From positions 1-64,000 of the forward strand of contig NZ_MOLY01000046.1 of assembly GCF_001956315.1 (NCBI RefSeq): DNA of 64,000 nt, given 5' to 3'. Position 1 is the first letter of the stretch; the number at the start of each line of letters is the position of its first letter. This document shows, one piece after another, positions 7,820 to 17,179 of this stretch. This DNA comes from Sphingomonas montana (GTDB taxonomy: Bacteria > Pseudomonadota > Alphaproteobacteria > Sphingomonadales > Sphingomonadaceae). The translations under genes and the position numbers were made by a program. The notes beneath the pieces were generated by a model. That model was given only the letters and a program-made list of their open reading frames with translations. It was not told the origin of the DNA and did no database searches.

Positions 7820-9397
7820 TCAGTCGACGGCGATCCCACGCGAGATGAGGAAGGCGCGGGCGGGGGCGAGGGCGTCGGCGTGGCGGCGCCAGCGATCGAC
7901 GGCGTCACGGTAGAGCGGGCGCCGGACCTGTGCGGCGCTGGGCGTGGAGACGGGTGCGGCGTTGGCGTGGAAATCGAGGCAGGCGTCGGACCAGTCGAGG
8001 CCGCAATGGTCGAGCAGACGCGCTGTTTCGCACTGCTGGTCCGCGACGAGCGATTCGTAGCCGAGTTCGAGCACGCGGCCGGGGAGGGCGGTACGCCAGA
8101 GGGCCATCAGCCGGTCGAAGCGCTCGTAATAGGCCGCGATGTCCAGCAGGTCGTAGCTATAGTCGTAGTAGCGCGAGCCGATCGCGAACAGGTTGCGGAA
8201 GTTGGCGAGGATCGTGTCCATCGGGTTGCGGCGCAGGCAGATGATCGTCGCGTTCGGCAGCGCCCGCGCGATCAGCCCGACGTAGAAGACATTCCCCGGA
8301 AACTTGTCGACGAAGCGCGGCCGTGCGCCGGCGACATGCGAGGCGGCGCGGGCGAGATAGTCGCGGCCGATGGCGGCGAGATCGGCGCCGGCCGCGGCGT
8401 GGATCGTGTCAACGTCGAGGACAGTGCGGCTACGCGTGCCGGCGGCGGCCTTGACCGCGAGCGGCATGGCCTGGAGTTCGCCGGCGCTTTCGACGGCGGG
8501 GTGGGAGGACAGGATGCGATCGACCAGCGTCGTGCCGGTGCGCGGCATGCCGACGATGAAGATCGGTGATGCCGGCGAGGGATCCACGACCGGGGACTTA
8601 GAGATCTTCGGCCAGGCGGCGGTGACGGCGTCGAAGATCGCGGCATCGTCGGCGAAGCGGTAGGGGAGCGTGGCGCGGTGTTCGGCGTTCGCCCCGGTCA
8701 GGATCGCGAAGGCGGCGTGCGGGTCGGCGAGGTCGTCGATCTCCTTGGCGAGTGCATAGCCGAGCAGCAGTCGGTCGCGGGGCGCGCGGGCGGCCCTGCG
8801 GGTTTTCGTCAGCCGGTCGACATGGTTGCGGTCCGGCGTCTGGCGGCGCAGGCCGGCGAGCAGGTGATGGGCGCGGGCATCGGCGGGGGTGAGCGCGAGC
8901 AGGGCTTCGATCGCCTGTTCTGCCTCCTCCTGCCGCCCGACGAAGCTGAGCGCGGCGGCGTGGTTGTAGCGGAACGCGGTGTTCGCGGGGGCGAGGCGTA
9001 TCGCCTCGGCGAAATGCGGGAGCGCGGCGGCGTGATCGCCGAGCCGGGCGTAGACGCAGCCCATCGTGTCGCGGCCGAGCGCGTCGGCCGGGGGTGAGGC
9101 TTCTGCGGCGGCAAGCGCGCGGGCGGCGTCCGCATCGCGCCGGACGAGCGTGTAGAGGCGGGCGAGCTGGGCGTGATATTCGCCGCGGCCGTCGCGTTCA
9201 ACCGCGGTTTCGATCAGGCCGATCGCGGCGGTGACCTTGCCCAGCATGGCCGAGGCGACCCCGGCGAGGAAGTGCGCCTCGGCCGCGTCCGGAGCTTCCG
9301 TCCGCCAGCGTGTGGCGGACGCGAAGGCGTCGTCGGCATCCCCGCGGGCAAGTGTGGCGCGGATCGCGGCGGCGCGTGCGGGGATCGGCCGGTCCAT
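7820..9397 (-). CDS. TPR-repeat sulfotransferase
   Basis: A 525-residue cytoplasmic protein in two parts. Residues 1-180 form tetratricopeptide-like helical pairs (AHFLAGVASAMLGKVTAAIG, ALPHFAEAIRLAPANT). From about residue 278 a sulfotransferase domain begins with the PAPS P-loop FIVGMPRTGTTLVDRIL, followed by LRRNPMDTILANF, which fits the 3'-phosphate-binding region. Such TPR-sulfotransferases are common in alphaproteobacteria; acceptors are usually unknown (peptides, lipids or glycans). It begins 13 nt after the response regulator stop at 9411 and is probably the last gene of the carboxylase operon, although a metabolic link is not obvious. Confidence 0.88.
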   Translation of the reverse strand: MDRPIPARAAAIRATLARGDADDAFASATRWRTEAPDAAEAHFLAGVASAMLGKVTAAIGLIETAVERDGRGEYHAQLARLYTLVRRDADAARALAAAEASPPADALGRDTMGCVYARLGDHAAALPHFAEAIRLAPANTAFRYNHAAALSFVGRQEEAEQAIEALLALTPADARAHHLLAGLRRQTPDRNHVDRLTKTRRAARAPRDRLLLGYALAKEIDDLADPHAAFAILTGANAEHRATLPYRFADDAAIFDAVTAAWPKISKSPVVDPSPASPIFIVGMPRTGTTLVDRILSSHPAVESAGELQAMPLAVKAAAGTRSRTVLDVDTIHAAAGADLAAIGRDYLARAASHVAGARPRFVDKFPGNVFYVGLIARALPNATIICLRRNPMDTILANFRNLFAIGSRYYDYSYDLLDIAAYYERFDRLMALWRTALPGRVLELGYESLVADQQCETARLLDHCGLDWSDACLDFHANAAPVSTPSAAQVRRPLYRDAVDRWRRHADALAPARAFLISRGIAVD

Positions 9398-9410
9398 GCG
9401 ATTCGGGGCC

Positions 9411-10340
9411 TTAGCGGGTGAGCGTGGCGACGGCGATCGCCGTTGCCGACGCGCGATTTTCGACGCCCATCTTCTCGAAGATCTGTTCGAGATGCTTGTT
9501 CACGGTGCGCGGGCTGATCTCCAGGATCGCGCTGACTTCGCGGTTCTGCTTGCCGCGGCTGATCCAGAGCAGCACTTCCGCCTCGCGCGAGGTCAGCCCA
9601 TGCTGGGCGGCGAGCGTCGCCTTGTCCTCGCCCTCATGGCGTTCGGCCAGCCGGAACACCCATTGGTCGGCGGCGGTGGTGCGCAGCAGGCCGGCCTCGA
9701 GCGTGCGATCGCCAGCGGCCACTGAGACACGCGCGCCGGGCGTGGGGGCGCTGGCCTGCAACGCGCGGAGTGCGCCGAGAAACGGTTCGGGCAGGCGGGC
9801 CGATGCGCAGGACCAGCCCGGGAACAGCCGTTCGAGCATCGCGCTGGCCGCCGGCGTCAGCCAGAGCGGTTCGCCGGCCCCGTCGACCGCCAGCGCCGGC
9901 CGGCCGCTCATGTCGAGCGCCAGATGGCTGCCATGTGCGACGCGCGCGGTGTTCAGGTGGACCCGGATGCGTGCGAGCAGTTCGTCGATCACGATCGGCT
10001 TGCTGACGAAATCGATCCCGCCGGCGGTCAGCCCGCGCACGACCTGGTCGGGTTCGGTCAGGCCGGTCATGAAGATGATCGGCAGGTGCTGGAACGCCGG
10101 CTGCGCCTTGATCCGCCGGGTCGTTTCGAACCCGTCGAGGTTCGGCATCACCGCGTCCATCAGGATGAGGTCGGGCGTGATCTTCTTCAGCAGATCCAGC
10201 GCCGCCAGCCCGTCGATCGCGATCAGCACGGTCATGCCGGCCTGTTCGATCGTCGTGGTCAGGAACCGCAACGCCTCGGGCGTGTCGTCGACGACCAGGA
10301 CGACCGGGCGCGCCATGCCGGGAGATTCAGCGCGTTGCAT
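9411..10340 (-). CDS. Response regulator, REC plus LuxR-type HTH
   Basis: A 309-residue DNA-binding response regulator. The receiver has the acidic pair VVDDTPEAL, phospho-acceptor Asp62 in LILMDAVMPNLDG, and the conserved Lys114 in SKPIVI. A roughly 100-residue middle section of PAS-like character follows, then a LuxR/FixJ HTH at the C-terminus (LTSREAEVLLWISRGKQNRE, ISPRTVNKHLEQIFEKMGVE). The start at 10340 overlaps the kinase gene by 14 nt, with GGAAG upstream. ATG at 10316 (MARPVVLVVDD) is an equally compact alternative, without a clear Shine-Dalgarno. It is the natural partner of the overlapping hybrid kinase and probably regulates the carboxylase operon. Confidence 0.88.
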   Translation of the reverse strand: MQRAESPGMARPVVLVVDDTPEALRFLTTTIEQAGMTVLIAIDGLAALDLLKKITPDLILMDAVMPNLDGFETTRRIKAQPAFQHLPIIFMTGLTEPDQVVRGLTAGGIDFVSKPIVIDELLARIRVHLNTARVAHGSHLALDMSGRPALAVDGAGEPLWLTPAASAMLERLFPGWSCASARLPEPFLGALRALQASAPTPGARVSVAAGDRTLEAGLLRTTAADQWVFRLAERHEGEDKATLAAQHGLTSREAEVLLWISRGKQNREVSAILEISPRTVNKHLEQIFEKMGVENRASATAIAVATLTR

Positions 10341-11790
10341 GGTCGATCGTCTTCCGGAGCGAGCGCAGGTCGAGATCGTTCAGCTGGCGGCGCAGCACCG
10401 CTACCAGGGGGGCGGCATCCGGCACCGCATGGGCGAGGTCGTTCAAGGCACTTTCCATTCCGCGGACATAGCCGACGGCGGCGTAATCGTTCAGTCGGTC
10501 GAGGAACGGGAACGCTTCGGACGGCGCGGGCGGCATCGGCGTGGCGGCGGGCTGTGTTGCGTCGGTCGCGCCGCTTTCGGGGGCCTGGTCCGCTGCGTCC
10601 CAGTGCAGGTCGAGCTGGCTGCCGATCAGCGCCACCAGCGCGTCGAGTTCGACCGGCTTGGTGACGAAGGCATCGTGGCTGCTGCGGCCGTCGCCGCCGG
10701 CGTGGAACTGATGCGCGTCGGCCGAGACCATGACGATCCGGAGACGCGGTCCGTGCGCGGTGCGCAGCCGTTCGGCGACCTGCCACCCGTCGAGGCCGGG
10801 CATCTGGATGTCGAGCAGGACGATGTCGACCGGGAGGGATGCGGCGAGCGCGATCCCATCGGCCCCGTTGCACGCGGTATGGACGACGAAGCCGAGCCCG
10901 TGCAGCAGCGATTGGAGGATCGCGCGTTGGGCGGGATCGTCGTCGATTACCAGTATGGTGCGCGGTGCGCCCTGGTAGCCGATGACGCGCGCGCCCTGCG
11001 CCGCGGCGCGACCGGGTAGAACGGGCGTCGCCAGAGCGGGGGTGGGCAGCATGACGCGGAAGCGGAAGACGCTGCCGACGCCGGGCGTGCTGGTGACGGC
11101 GATATCACCGCCCAGCACATGGGCGAGCACGCGGGTGATCGCGAGGCCGAGCCCGATGCCGGGCTGCAGCTGCGCCTCGGCCGAACTGCCGCGGTCGAAG
11201 GGATCGAAGACGCGGTCCAGATCGGCCGGCGCGATGCCGATGCCGGTATCGCTGACCGCGATGTCGGCCACCTGGCTGCGATAGCGCACGGTGATGGTGA
11301 CGCCGCCGTCCTGCGTATATTTGATGGCGTTCGAGCAGAGATTGATGAGGATCTGACGGAGTCGCTTCTCGTCCGTCTTGACCCGATCCGGCAGGCGGTC
11401 GTCGATGTCGAGCGTGAGCGTGAGGCCCTTGGCTGCCGCCTGGACGCGAAACATGTCGACGACGTGGCCAAGCAGGCTCCGGATATCGACGATGTCGGCG
11501 CGGATCGTCAGCACGCCGCTTTCGATGCGGGAGATTTCGAGCAGGCCCTCGACCAGATTGGTGACATGTTCGGCCGATCGGCGGATGATCGTGCCGACCG
11601 TCGCGCCGGACAGCGTGTCGTCGCGCTCGAGCAGCTGGGCGTAGCCGTAGATCACGTTGAGCGGGGAGCGGATCTCATGGCTGACCGCGACCAGATAGCG
11701 GGTCTTGGCTTCGTTGGCGGCTTCTGCCGACTCCTTGGCGCGACGGAGTTCGGCAAGGGCCGTGGCGTGCGGAGCGTCGCGCGGGGTCAT
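10327..11790 (-). CDS. Soluble hybrid sensor histidine kinase
   Basis: A 487-residue protein. After only about 30 residues of helix comes the dimerisation/phospho-acceptor box VSHEIRSPLNVIYGYAQLL (His38). The ATPase domain has N box LINLCSNAIKYTQDGG, G1 box DTGIGIAPADLDRVFDPFD and G2 box GIGLGLAITRVLAHVLGG. A receiver follows (LVIDDDPAQ, phospho-acceptor in VLLDIQMPGLDGW), then a helical tail of about 80 residues. There is no transmembrane segment and no recognisable input domain, so the signal must come through the receiver, the short N-terminus or a partner protein. The start overlaps the allophanate hydrolase stop as ATGA, so expression is coupled to the catabolic genes. Phosphate flow to the overlapping response regulator is inferred. 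Confidence 0.9.
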   Translation of the reverse strand: MTPRDAPHATALAELRRAKESAEAANEAKTRYLVAVSHEIRSPLNVIYGYAQLLERDDTLSGATVGTIIRRSAEHVTNLVEGLLEISRIESGVLTIRADIVDIRSLLGHVVDMFRVQAAAKGLTLTLDIDDRLPDRVKTDEKRLRQILINLCSNAIKYTQDGGVTITVRYRSQVADIAVSDTGIGIAPADLDRVFDPFDRGSSAEAQLQPGIGLGLAITRVLAHVLGGDIAVTSTPGVGSVFRFRVMLPTPALATPVLPGRAAAQGARVIGYQGAPRTILVIDDDPAQRAILQSLLHGLGFVVHTACNGADGIALAASLPVDIVLLDIQMPGLDGWQVAERLRTAHGPRLRIVMVSADAHQFHAGGDGRSSHDAFVTKPVELDALVALIGSQLDLHWDAADQAPESGATDATQPAATPMPPAPSEAFPFLDRLNDYAAVGYVRGMESALNDLAHAVPDAAPLVAVLRRQLNDLDLRSLRKTIDHATR

Positions 11791-13571
11791 GAGCCCCCCG
11801 CGCGCGACAATGTTTCGATATAGGCGCGCCAGCCGCCAAGCGCGGTGATGTCCTCTGCCCCCACGATGGCACGCGGTTCGGCCACGAAACCCTTGACGGT
11901 CGACCCGTCGGCCAGCGTGACCGATCCGATCGCAAGCGGTGCCGGCACTTCGACCACGAAGCTGCCGAACGCGGCGACATCGAGTTCATAGACCTCCACC
12001 GCGATCGCGGCGCCGGCGGCGTCGTGGATCAGCGCGGGCTTGGGCGGCGTCGAATTGGCCATCGCATAGAGTTTGTAGGTCGGTGCGGTAGTGGTGGCGG
12101 CGACCAGGCGGGCGTCGCGCGACGTCAGTTGCCAGTGGAGCGGCATGCCTTCGAGATGGGCGCCGACGACGGCGAGCTTCACGATTTCCATAGGATCCTC
12201 GATGTTCAGGGCAGGGGGTGGGGGAAGGGCGGCCGCCGCGAGATAGGCGTCGCCGGCGTCGAGCAGCGCCCGGTCGGTCCAGGCCGGGGCGATCAGCGTG
12301 ATGCCGAAACCGGTGCCATTGTCGCGCCAGCCGGCAGGCAGCGCGAGGGCCGCCATGTCGAGCAGGTTCACGAAGTTGGTGTACAGCCCGAGATTGCTGT
12401 TGAGCGCGATCGGCGCGGCGCGCATTTCGGCGATGCGGTAGATGGTCGGCGTCGTCGGCAGCGCGAGCAGATCGATATCCTGCCACATCGCATCGGCAAT
12501 CCGCTGGAGTTCGGCGAGCCGGTACTGGCCCCGGAACACGTCGACGCCGCTGACCGAGCGACCGTCTTCCATGATCGCGCGGACGGTAGAATCGATGGCG
12601 TCGGGGTGCGTATCGAGTAGCGGCAACGCGGCGGCGGTGCGTTCCGCGACCCATGGGCCGCCGTAGAGCAGCATCGCGGTTTCTCGCAACGGCGTCATGT
12701 CGATATCGACCAGTTCGGCACCGTCGGCCGCGAGCGTCGCCAGCGCCCGTTCGTACAGCCGTTCGGAGGCGGCATCGCCGAGGAAGACGCGCTGGTCCGG
12801 CCTTGGCACGCCGATCCGGCGGCGGGTCGTGAGCGGGTGGTCCTCACATGAGCGCGAATAGGGATCGGCGGTGTCGAAGCCGGCGACGGCGGCGTCGACC
12901 ATGCGAGCATCGCCGATCGTGTGGGCGAGCACGGTGATGCAGTCGAGCGTGCGGCAGGCCGGCACCAGCCCGGCCGTGCTCCAGCGGCCCTTGGTGGGTT
13001 TCATGCCGACCAGCCCGTTGAACGCGGCGGGGACGCGGCCCGACCCTGCAGTGTCGGTGCCCAGCGCGAAGGCCACCAGCCCGGCCGCGACCGCCACCGC
13101 GGAGCCGGAGCTGGACCCGCCGCTGACATAGGCGCGGTTGAACACGCAGGCGGGCGCGCCATAAGGGCTGCGCGTGCCGTTGAGGCCGGTCGCGAACTGG
13201 TCGAGGTTGGTCTTGCCCATCGCGACCGCACCGGCCGCGACGAGACGTTCGACCACTTCCGCCGATGTGGCCGGGGTATAGGCGAAATCGGGGCAGGCGG
13301 CGGTGGTGGGCACGCCGGCGAGATCGATATTGTCCTTGATTGCGAACGGCACCCCGGCGAGCGGCAGGACCTCGCCCGCGGCGATCCGTGCGTCGACCTG
13401 CCGTGCGGCTTTCAGCACCGCGTCTTCGGCAATGCGGGTGATCCACACGGCCGGCTGGATCGCGGCATAGGCGTCGATGCGGGCGAGCGCTTCGCGGGCG
13501 ACGGTCACCGCGTCGGTGCGGCCGCTGACGACGGCGGCGGCGATCGTGCCGACTTCGAACGGATCGGTCAT
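11787..13571 (-). CDS. atzF: Allophanate hydrolase
   Basis: A 594-residue amidase-signature enzyme that hydrolyses allophanate to ammonia and CO2 in the cytoplasm. The catalytic triad is visible with the spacing known for AtzF: Lys79 in VPFAIKDNID, cis-Ser153 in the GGSSSGSAVAV loop, and nucleophile Ser177 in DTAGSGRVPA. The C-terminal 130 residues form the extra allophanate-hydrolase domain rather than a plain amidase end. Start 13571 (MTDPFEVGTIAAA) overlaps the carboxylase stop as ATGA; the frame stays open far upstream, but that part is a shadow of the carboxylase gene. It is separate from the carboxylase, as is usual in bacteria, whereas yeasts fuse the two. Confidence 0.93.
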   Translation of the reverse strand: MTDPFEVGTIAAAVVSGRTDAVTVAREALARIDAYAAIQPAVWITRIAEDAVLKAARQVDARIAAGEVLPLAGVPFAIKDNIDLAGVPTTAACPDFAYTPATSAEVVERLVAAGAVAMGKTNLDQFATGLNGTRSPYGAPACVFNRAYVSGGSSSGSAVAVAAGLVAFALGTDTAGSGRVPAAFNGLVGMKPTKGRWSTAGLVPACRTLDCITVLAHTIGDARMVDAAVAGFDTADPYSRSCEDHPLTTRRRIGVPRPDQRVFLGDAASERLYERALATLAADGAELVDIDMTPLRETAMLLYGGPWVAERTAAALPLLDTHPDAIDSTVRAIMEDGRSVSGVDVFRGQYRLAELQRIADAMWQDIDLLALPTTPTIYRIAEMRAAPIALNSNLGLYTNFVNLLDMAALALPAGWRDNGTGFGITLIAPAWTDRALLDAGDAYLAAAALPPPPALNIEDPMEIVKLAVVGAHLEGMPLHWQLTSRDARLVAATTTAPTYKLYAMANSTPPKPALIHDAAGAAIAVEVYELDVAAFGSFVVEVPAPLAIGSVTLADGSTVKGFVAEPRAIVGAEDITALGGWRAYIETLSRAGGS

Positions 13572-16500
13572 GCCACCTCCACCGCGAGCATTGCGCCGCC
13601 GGGGGCGAGCGCTTGTTTCTCCTGCACGTAGATCCGCCGGACCGTGCCGGTGAACGGGCTTGTCACGGGGGATTCCATCTTCATCGCCTCGATGATGCCG
13701 ATCGTGTCGCCCGCTGTGACGCTTGCCCCTTCGGCAACGAGCAGCTTCCACAGGCTGCCGCCGAACGGGGCCTCGACCAGTTCGCAGCCGGCGGGCAGGT
13801 CGATCTCGGCCGCGACATCCCCGCCGCCGGCGTCTTCGGTCAGCGCGGCGACGCGGTCGAACTCGCCGTTGCGCTCCCAGTCCGCGCGTTCTTCGTCGAA
13901 CGCGGCCTGGCGCCGGGTCTGGAAGTCCGCGATCGACCCGGCGTTCTCGGTCAGGAAGGCGCGATAGTCCGACAGGCGGAACATCTCCTCCTCGATCCGG
14001 ATCGCGCGTCGCCCGAGCGGGAAGTCGCGGCGCCATTCGGTCAGTTCGTCGTGGCTGACCGGGAAGAAGCGGATGCGGTCGAAGAAGCGCAGCAGCCAGG
14101 GTTTGCCGTCGCGGAAGGCGTCGGTCTGGCGCCAGGCGTTCCAGACCTGGATCGTGCGGCCGAACAGCTGGTAGCCGCCCGGCCCCTCCATGCCGTAGAT
14201 GCACATATAGGCGCCGCCGATGCCGACGACGTTCGGCGGGGTCCAGGTGCGGGCGGGGTTGTACTTGGTGGTGACGAGCCGGTGGCGCGGGTCGATCGGG
14301 GTCGCCACCGGCGCGCCGAGATAGACGTCGCCGAGACCCATGACGAGATATTCGGCGTCGAACACGATCCGCTGGACATCGTCGATGCTGCCGAGGCCGT
14401 TCACGCGGCGGATGAATTCGATATTGTCGGGGCACCAGGGCGCGTCATCGCGGACGGACTCGATATACTTGTCGATCGTCCGGTAGATCGCCGGGTCCTT
14501 CCACGACAGCGGCAGGTAGACGACGCGCGACGGGATTTCGAAGTCGTCGAGCCCGCCGAGCCGTTCCTCGGCCGCCAGGAGGGCACCCAGCAGCGCGGCC
14601 TGGCTCAACTGGCGGCTGTCATAATGGATCTGGAGCGAGCGGATGCCGGGCGTGACGTCGATGATGCCGGTGAGTGCCGCGGCCTCGACCTCCAGCATCA
14701 GCGCGTGGACGCGGAGCCGCAGTTCGAGGTCGAGCATGATCGGGCCATATTCGACGAGCAGGTTGCGATCACCCTGCTGGCGGTAGGTGACCGCCGGGCG
14801 CACGCCCTGCGCCGGGATCGCGTGGAGGATCGGGGAACCGAGTGCGTCGCCTGCGGGAGGCTGCGTCGGTGTGCCGGAGAGCGTGGCGACGAGCCGGTCC
14901 TGCGCCTGTTCGGCCGCCACCGCCGTCGCATTGTCGACGGGCGCGAAGCGGACGGTGTCGCCGGGCGCAAGCTGGCCGACCTTCCACAGGTCCGCCTGCG
15001 CGACCACGAATGGGCAGACGAAGCCGCCGAGCGACGGGCCGTCGGGGCCGAGGATGATCGGCATGTCGCCGGTGAAATCGACCGCGCCGATCGCATAGGC
15101 ATTGTCGTGGATGTTGGAGGGGTGGAGCCCCGCCTCGCCGCCGTCCTGGCGCGCCCATTGCGGCTTCGGACCGAGCAGGCGGACGCCGGTGCGGTTGGAG
15201 TTGTAGTGGACCTTCCACGCGGTTTCGCGCAGCATGGCAATGTCGTCGGGCGTGAAGAAATCGGGTGCGCCGTGCGGGCCGTAGAGGACGGCCAGCGTCC
15301 AGTCGCGGGTGATCGCCGGCTGGTCGGCGGGAGCCAGCGTTGCGGCGGGCGCGGGGGCCGGATCGCTGCGCCCAAGGTGCAGTGTGTCGCCGGTCATCAC
15401 CGCGCGTCCGGCATGGCCGCCGAATTCCCCGAGCGTGAAGGCGCTGCGGCTGCCGAGGAACAGCGGCACGTCGAGCCCGCCGGCGATCGCGATATAGCCG
15501 CGCATGCCGCCGCCGGTGACGCGGCCGATCTTCAGCGCCTGGCCGGCCGCGACGGCGACGGGTTCGTAGCGGCGCACCGGCGCACCATCGAGCGTCGCGT
15601 CGAAATCGGCACCGGTCAGGCAGATCCGCGTGGCGGCGTTGAAGAGCAGCGTGGGGCCAGCGGCGGTGATCTCGAGCCCTGCTGCGCCTTCGTCATTGCC
15701 GAGCAGGCGGTTGCCGAGCCGGAAGGCGAGCGCGTCCATCGGCCCCGACGGCGGCACGCCGATGTTCCAGAGATGGAGCCGGCCAGGATAATCCTGCACC
15801 GTGGTGGACGCACCGCCGGCGAGCACGCGGATCGAGCGCGGGGTGTAGGCGATGTCCGCGAGCGCACGGGTGGAGACTGCGCCGCTGGTGAACACATCCG
15901 ATCGGACCACGGTGCGCAGCCAGTCGAGATTGGTCTCGATCCCGGCGATCATCGTGCGGTCGAGCGCATCCTGCATCGCGGCCACCGCCGCGTCGCGGGT
16001 GGGGGCGGTGACGATCAACTTGGCGAGCATCGGATCATACCAGGCCGAAACCTCGGTCCCGGCGGCGATCCAGCTGTCGACGCGCGGGCCTTGCGGGAAC
16101 GACACGCCGACGAGGCGGCCGGAACTCGGACGATAATCCTGCGCGGGATCCTCGGCATAGAGGCGAACCTGGATCGATGCGCCGACGGGCTTCGCCGCGT
16201 AGCCGTCGAGGAAGGCGAAGTCGCCGGCAGCACCGCGCACCATCCATTCGACGAGGTCAACGCCGGTGACCTGTTCGGTGATGCCATGTTCGACCTGGAG
16301 CCGCGTATTGACCTCCAGGAAGAAGAAGTCGTCGCGTTCGGAATCGTAGAGAAACTCGACCGTGCCCGCCGAGCGATAGGCCGCGGCGCTGGTGAGCCGG
16401 ACGGCGGCGTCGATCAGCGCCTGTCGCGTGGCGGCGGGGAGCCGCGGCGCGGGCGTTTCCTCGACCACTTTCTGGTTGCGGCGCTGGAGCGAGCAGTCGC

Positions 16501-17179
16501 GTTCGCCGAGCGCCACGACATTCCCCGCGCCGTCGCCGAAGACCTGCACCTCGATATGGCGGGCTTGCGCGACATAGCGTTCGAGGAAGACGCCGCCGTC
16601 GCCGAAATTGCCCGCACCGAGCCGGGCGACGGTGGCGAAGCCCTCGCGGATGTCGGACTCGTCGGCGCAGACCTTCATGCCGATGCCGCCGCCGCCCGCG
16701 GTCGCCTTGAGAATGACGGGGTAGCCGATCGTGGCGGCGGCTTTGACGGCGGCGGCTTCGTCGCGCAGCAGGTCGGTGCCCGGCGCGAGCGGGACGCCCT
16801 GCGCGGCGGCGAGATCGCGCGCGGTGTGCTTCAGCCCGAAGGCGAGGATATTGTCCGGGGTCGGCCCGATGAAGGCGATGCCGCGGGCCGCGCACGCCTC
16901 GGCGAAGGCGGTGTTTTCGGAGAGAAAACCGTAGCCGGGATGAATCGCCTGCGCGCCGGTCGCCTCGGCCGCGGCCAGGATCGCTTCGACGTTGAGGTAG
17001 CTTTCGGCGGCGGGCGGGGGGCCGATGCGGACCGCCTCGTCGGCTTGCGCCACGTGCGCGGAGCCGGCGTCGGCGTCGCTGAACACCGCGACCGAGCCGA
17101 CGCCCATCGCCTTCAGCGTGCGGATGATGCGGCAGGCGATCGCGCCGCGGTTCGCGATCAGGACCTTGTCGAACATCAT
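13568..17179 (-). CDS. uca: Urea/guanidine carboxylase (biotin-dependent)
   Basis: A 1203-residue biotin enzyme. Residues 1-450 are a biotin carboxylase (VLIANRGAIACRIIRTLKAM, ATP-grasp loop ATAGGGGIGMKV, LEVNTRLQVEHGITEQ). Then come KipA-like and KipI-like carboxyltransferase segments (TVQDYPGRLHLWNIGVPPSG; YRQQGDRNLLVEYG) and the family block VVGIGGAYMCIYGMEGPGGY. At the C-terminus is a biotinyl domain with IEAMKMESP, biotin on about Lys1167. The start is MMFDKVLIANRG at 17179, overlapping the UAAP2 stop as ATGA. The family carboxylates urea to allophanate, but members encoded beside the UAAP1/UAAP2 pair have been shown to prefer guanidine. The substrate-deciding active-site residue cannot be placed confidently by eye, so both names are kept. 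Confidence 0.93.
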   Translation of the reverse strand: MMFDKVLIANRGAIACRIIRTLKAMGVGSVAVFSDADAGSAHVAQADEAVRIGPPPAAESYLNVEAILAAAEATGAQAIHPGYGFLSENTAFAEACAARGIAFIGPTPDNILAFGLKHTARDLAAAQGVPLAPGTDLLRDEAAAVKAAATIGYPVILKATAGGGGIGMKVCADESDIREGFATVARLGAGNFGDGGVFLERYVAQARHIEVQVFGDGAGNVVALGERDCSLQRRNQKVVEETPAPRLPAATRQALIDAAVRLTSAAAYRSAGTVEFLYDSERDDFFFLEVNTRLQVEHGITEQVTGVDLVEWMVRGAAGDFAFLDGYAAKPVGASIQVRLYAEDPAQDYRPSSGRLVGVSFPQGPRVDSWIAAGTEVSAWYDPMLAKLIVTAPTRDAAVAAMQDALDRTMIAGIETNLDWLRTVVRSDVFTSGAVSTRALADIAYTPRSIRVLAGGASTTVQDYPGRLHLWNIGVPPSGPMDALAFRLGNRLLGNDEGAAGLEITAAGPTLLFNAATRICLTGADFDATLDGAPVRRYEPVAVAAGQALKIGRVTGGGMRGYIAIAGGLDVPLFLGSRSAFTLGEFGGHAGRAVMTGDTLHLGRSDPAPAPAATLAPADQPAITRDWTLAVLYGPHGAPDFFTPDDIAMLRETAWKVHYNSNRTGVRLLGPKPQWARQDGGEAGLHPSNIHDNAYAIGAVDFTGDMPIILGPDGPSLGGFVCPFVVAQADLWKVGQLAPGDTVRFAPVDNATAVAAEQAQDRLVATLSGTPTQPPAGDALGSPILHAIPAQGVRPAVTYRQQGDRNLLVEYGPIMLDLELRLRVHALMLEVEAAALTGIIDVTPGIRSLQIHYDSRQLSQAALLGALLAAEERLGGLDDFEIPSRVVYLPLSWKDPAIYRTIDKYIESVRDDAPWCPDNIEFIRRVNGLGSIDDVQRIVFDAEYLVMGLGDVYLGAPVATPIDPRHRLVTTKYNPARTWTPPNVVGIGGAYMCIYGMEGPGGYQLFGRTIQVWNAWRQTDAFRDGKPWLLRFFDRIRFFPVSHDELTEWRRDFPLGRRAIRIEEEMFRLSDYRAFLTENAGSIADFQTRRQAAFDEERADWERNGEFDRVAALTEDAGGGDVAAEIDLPAGCELVEAPFGGSLWKLLVAEGASVTAGDTIGIIEAMKMESPVTSPFTGTVRRIYVQEKQALAPGGAMLAVEVA

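Noticed and set aside
13572-14435. N-terminal extension of the allophanate hydrolase frame
   Set aside because: This stretch is out of frame with the carboxylase and purely Arg/Pro-rich; the true start is the ATGA overlap at 13571.
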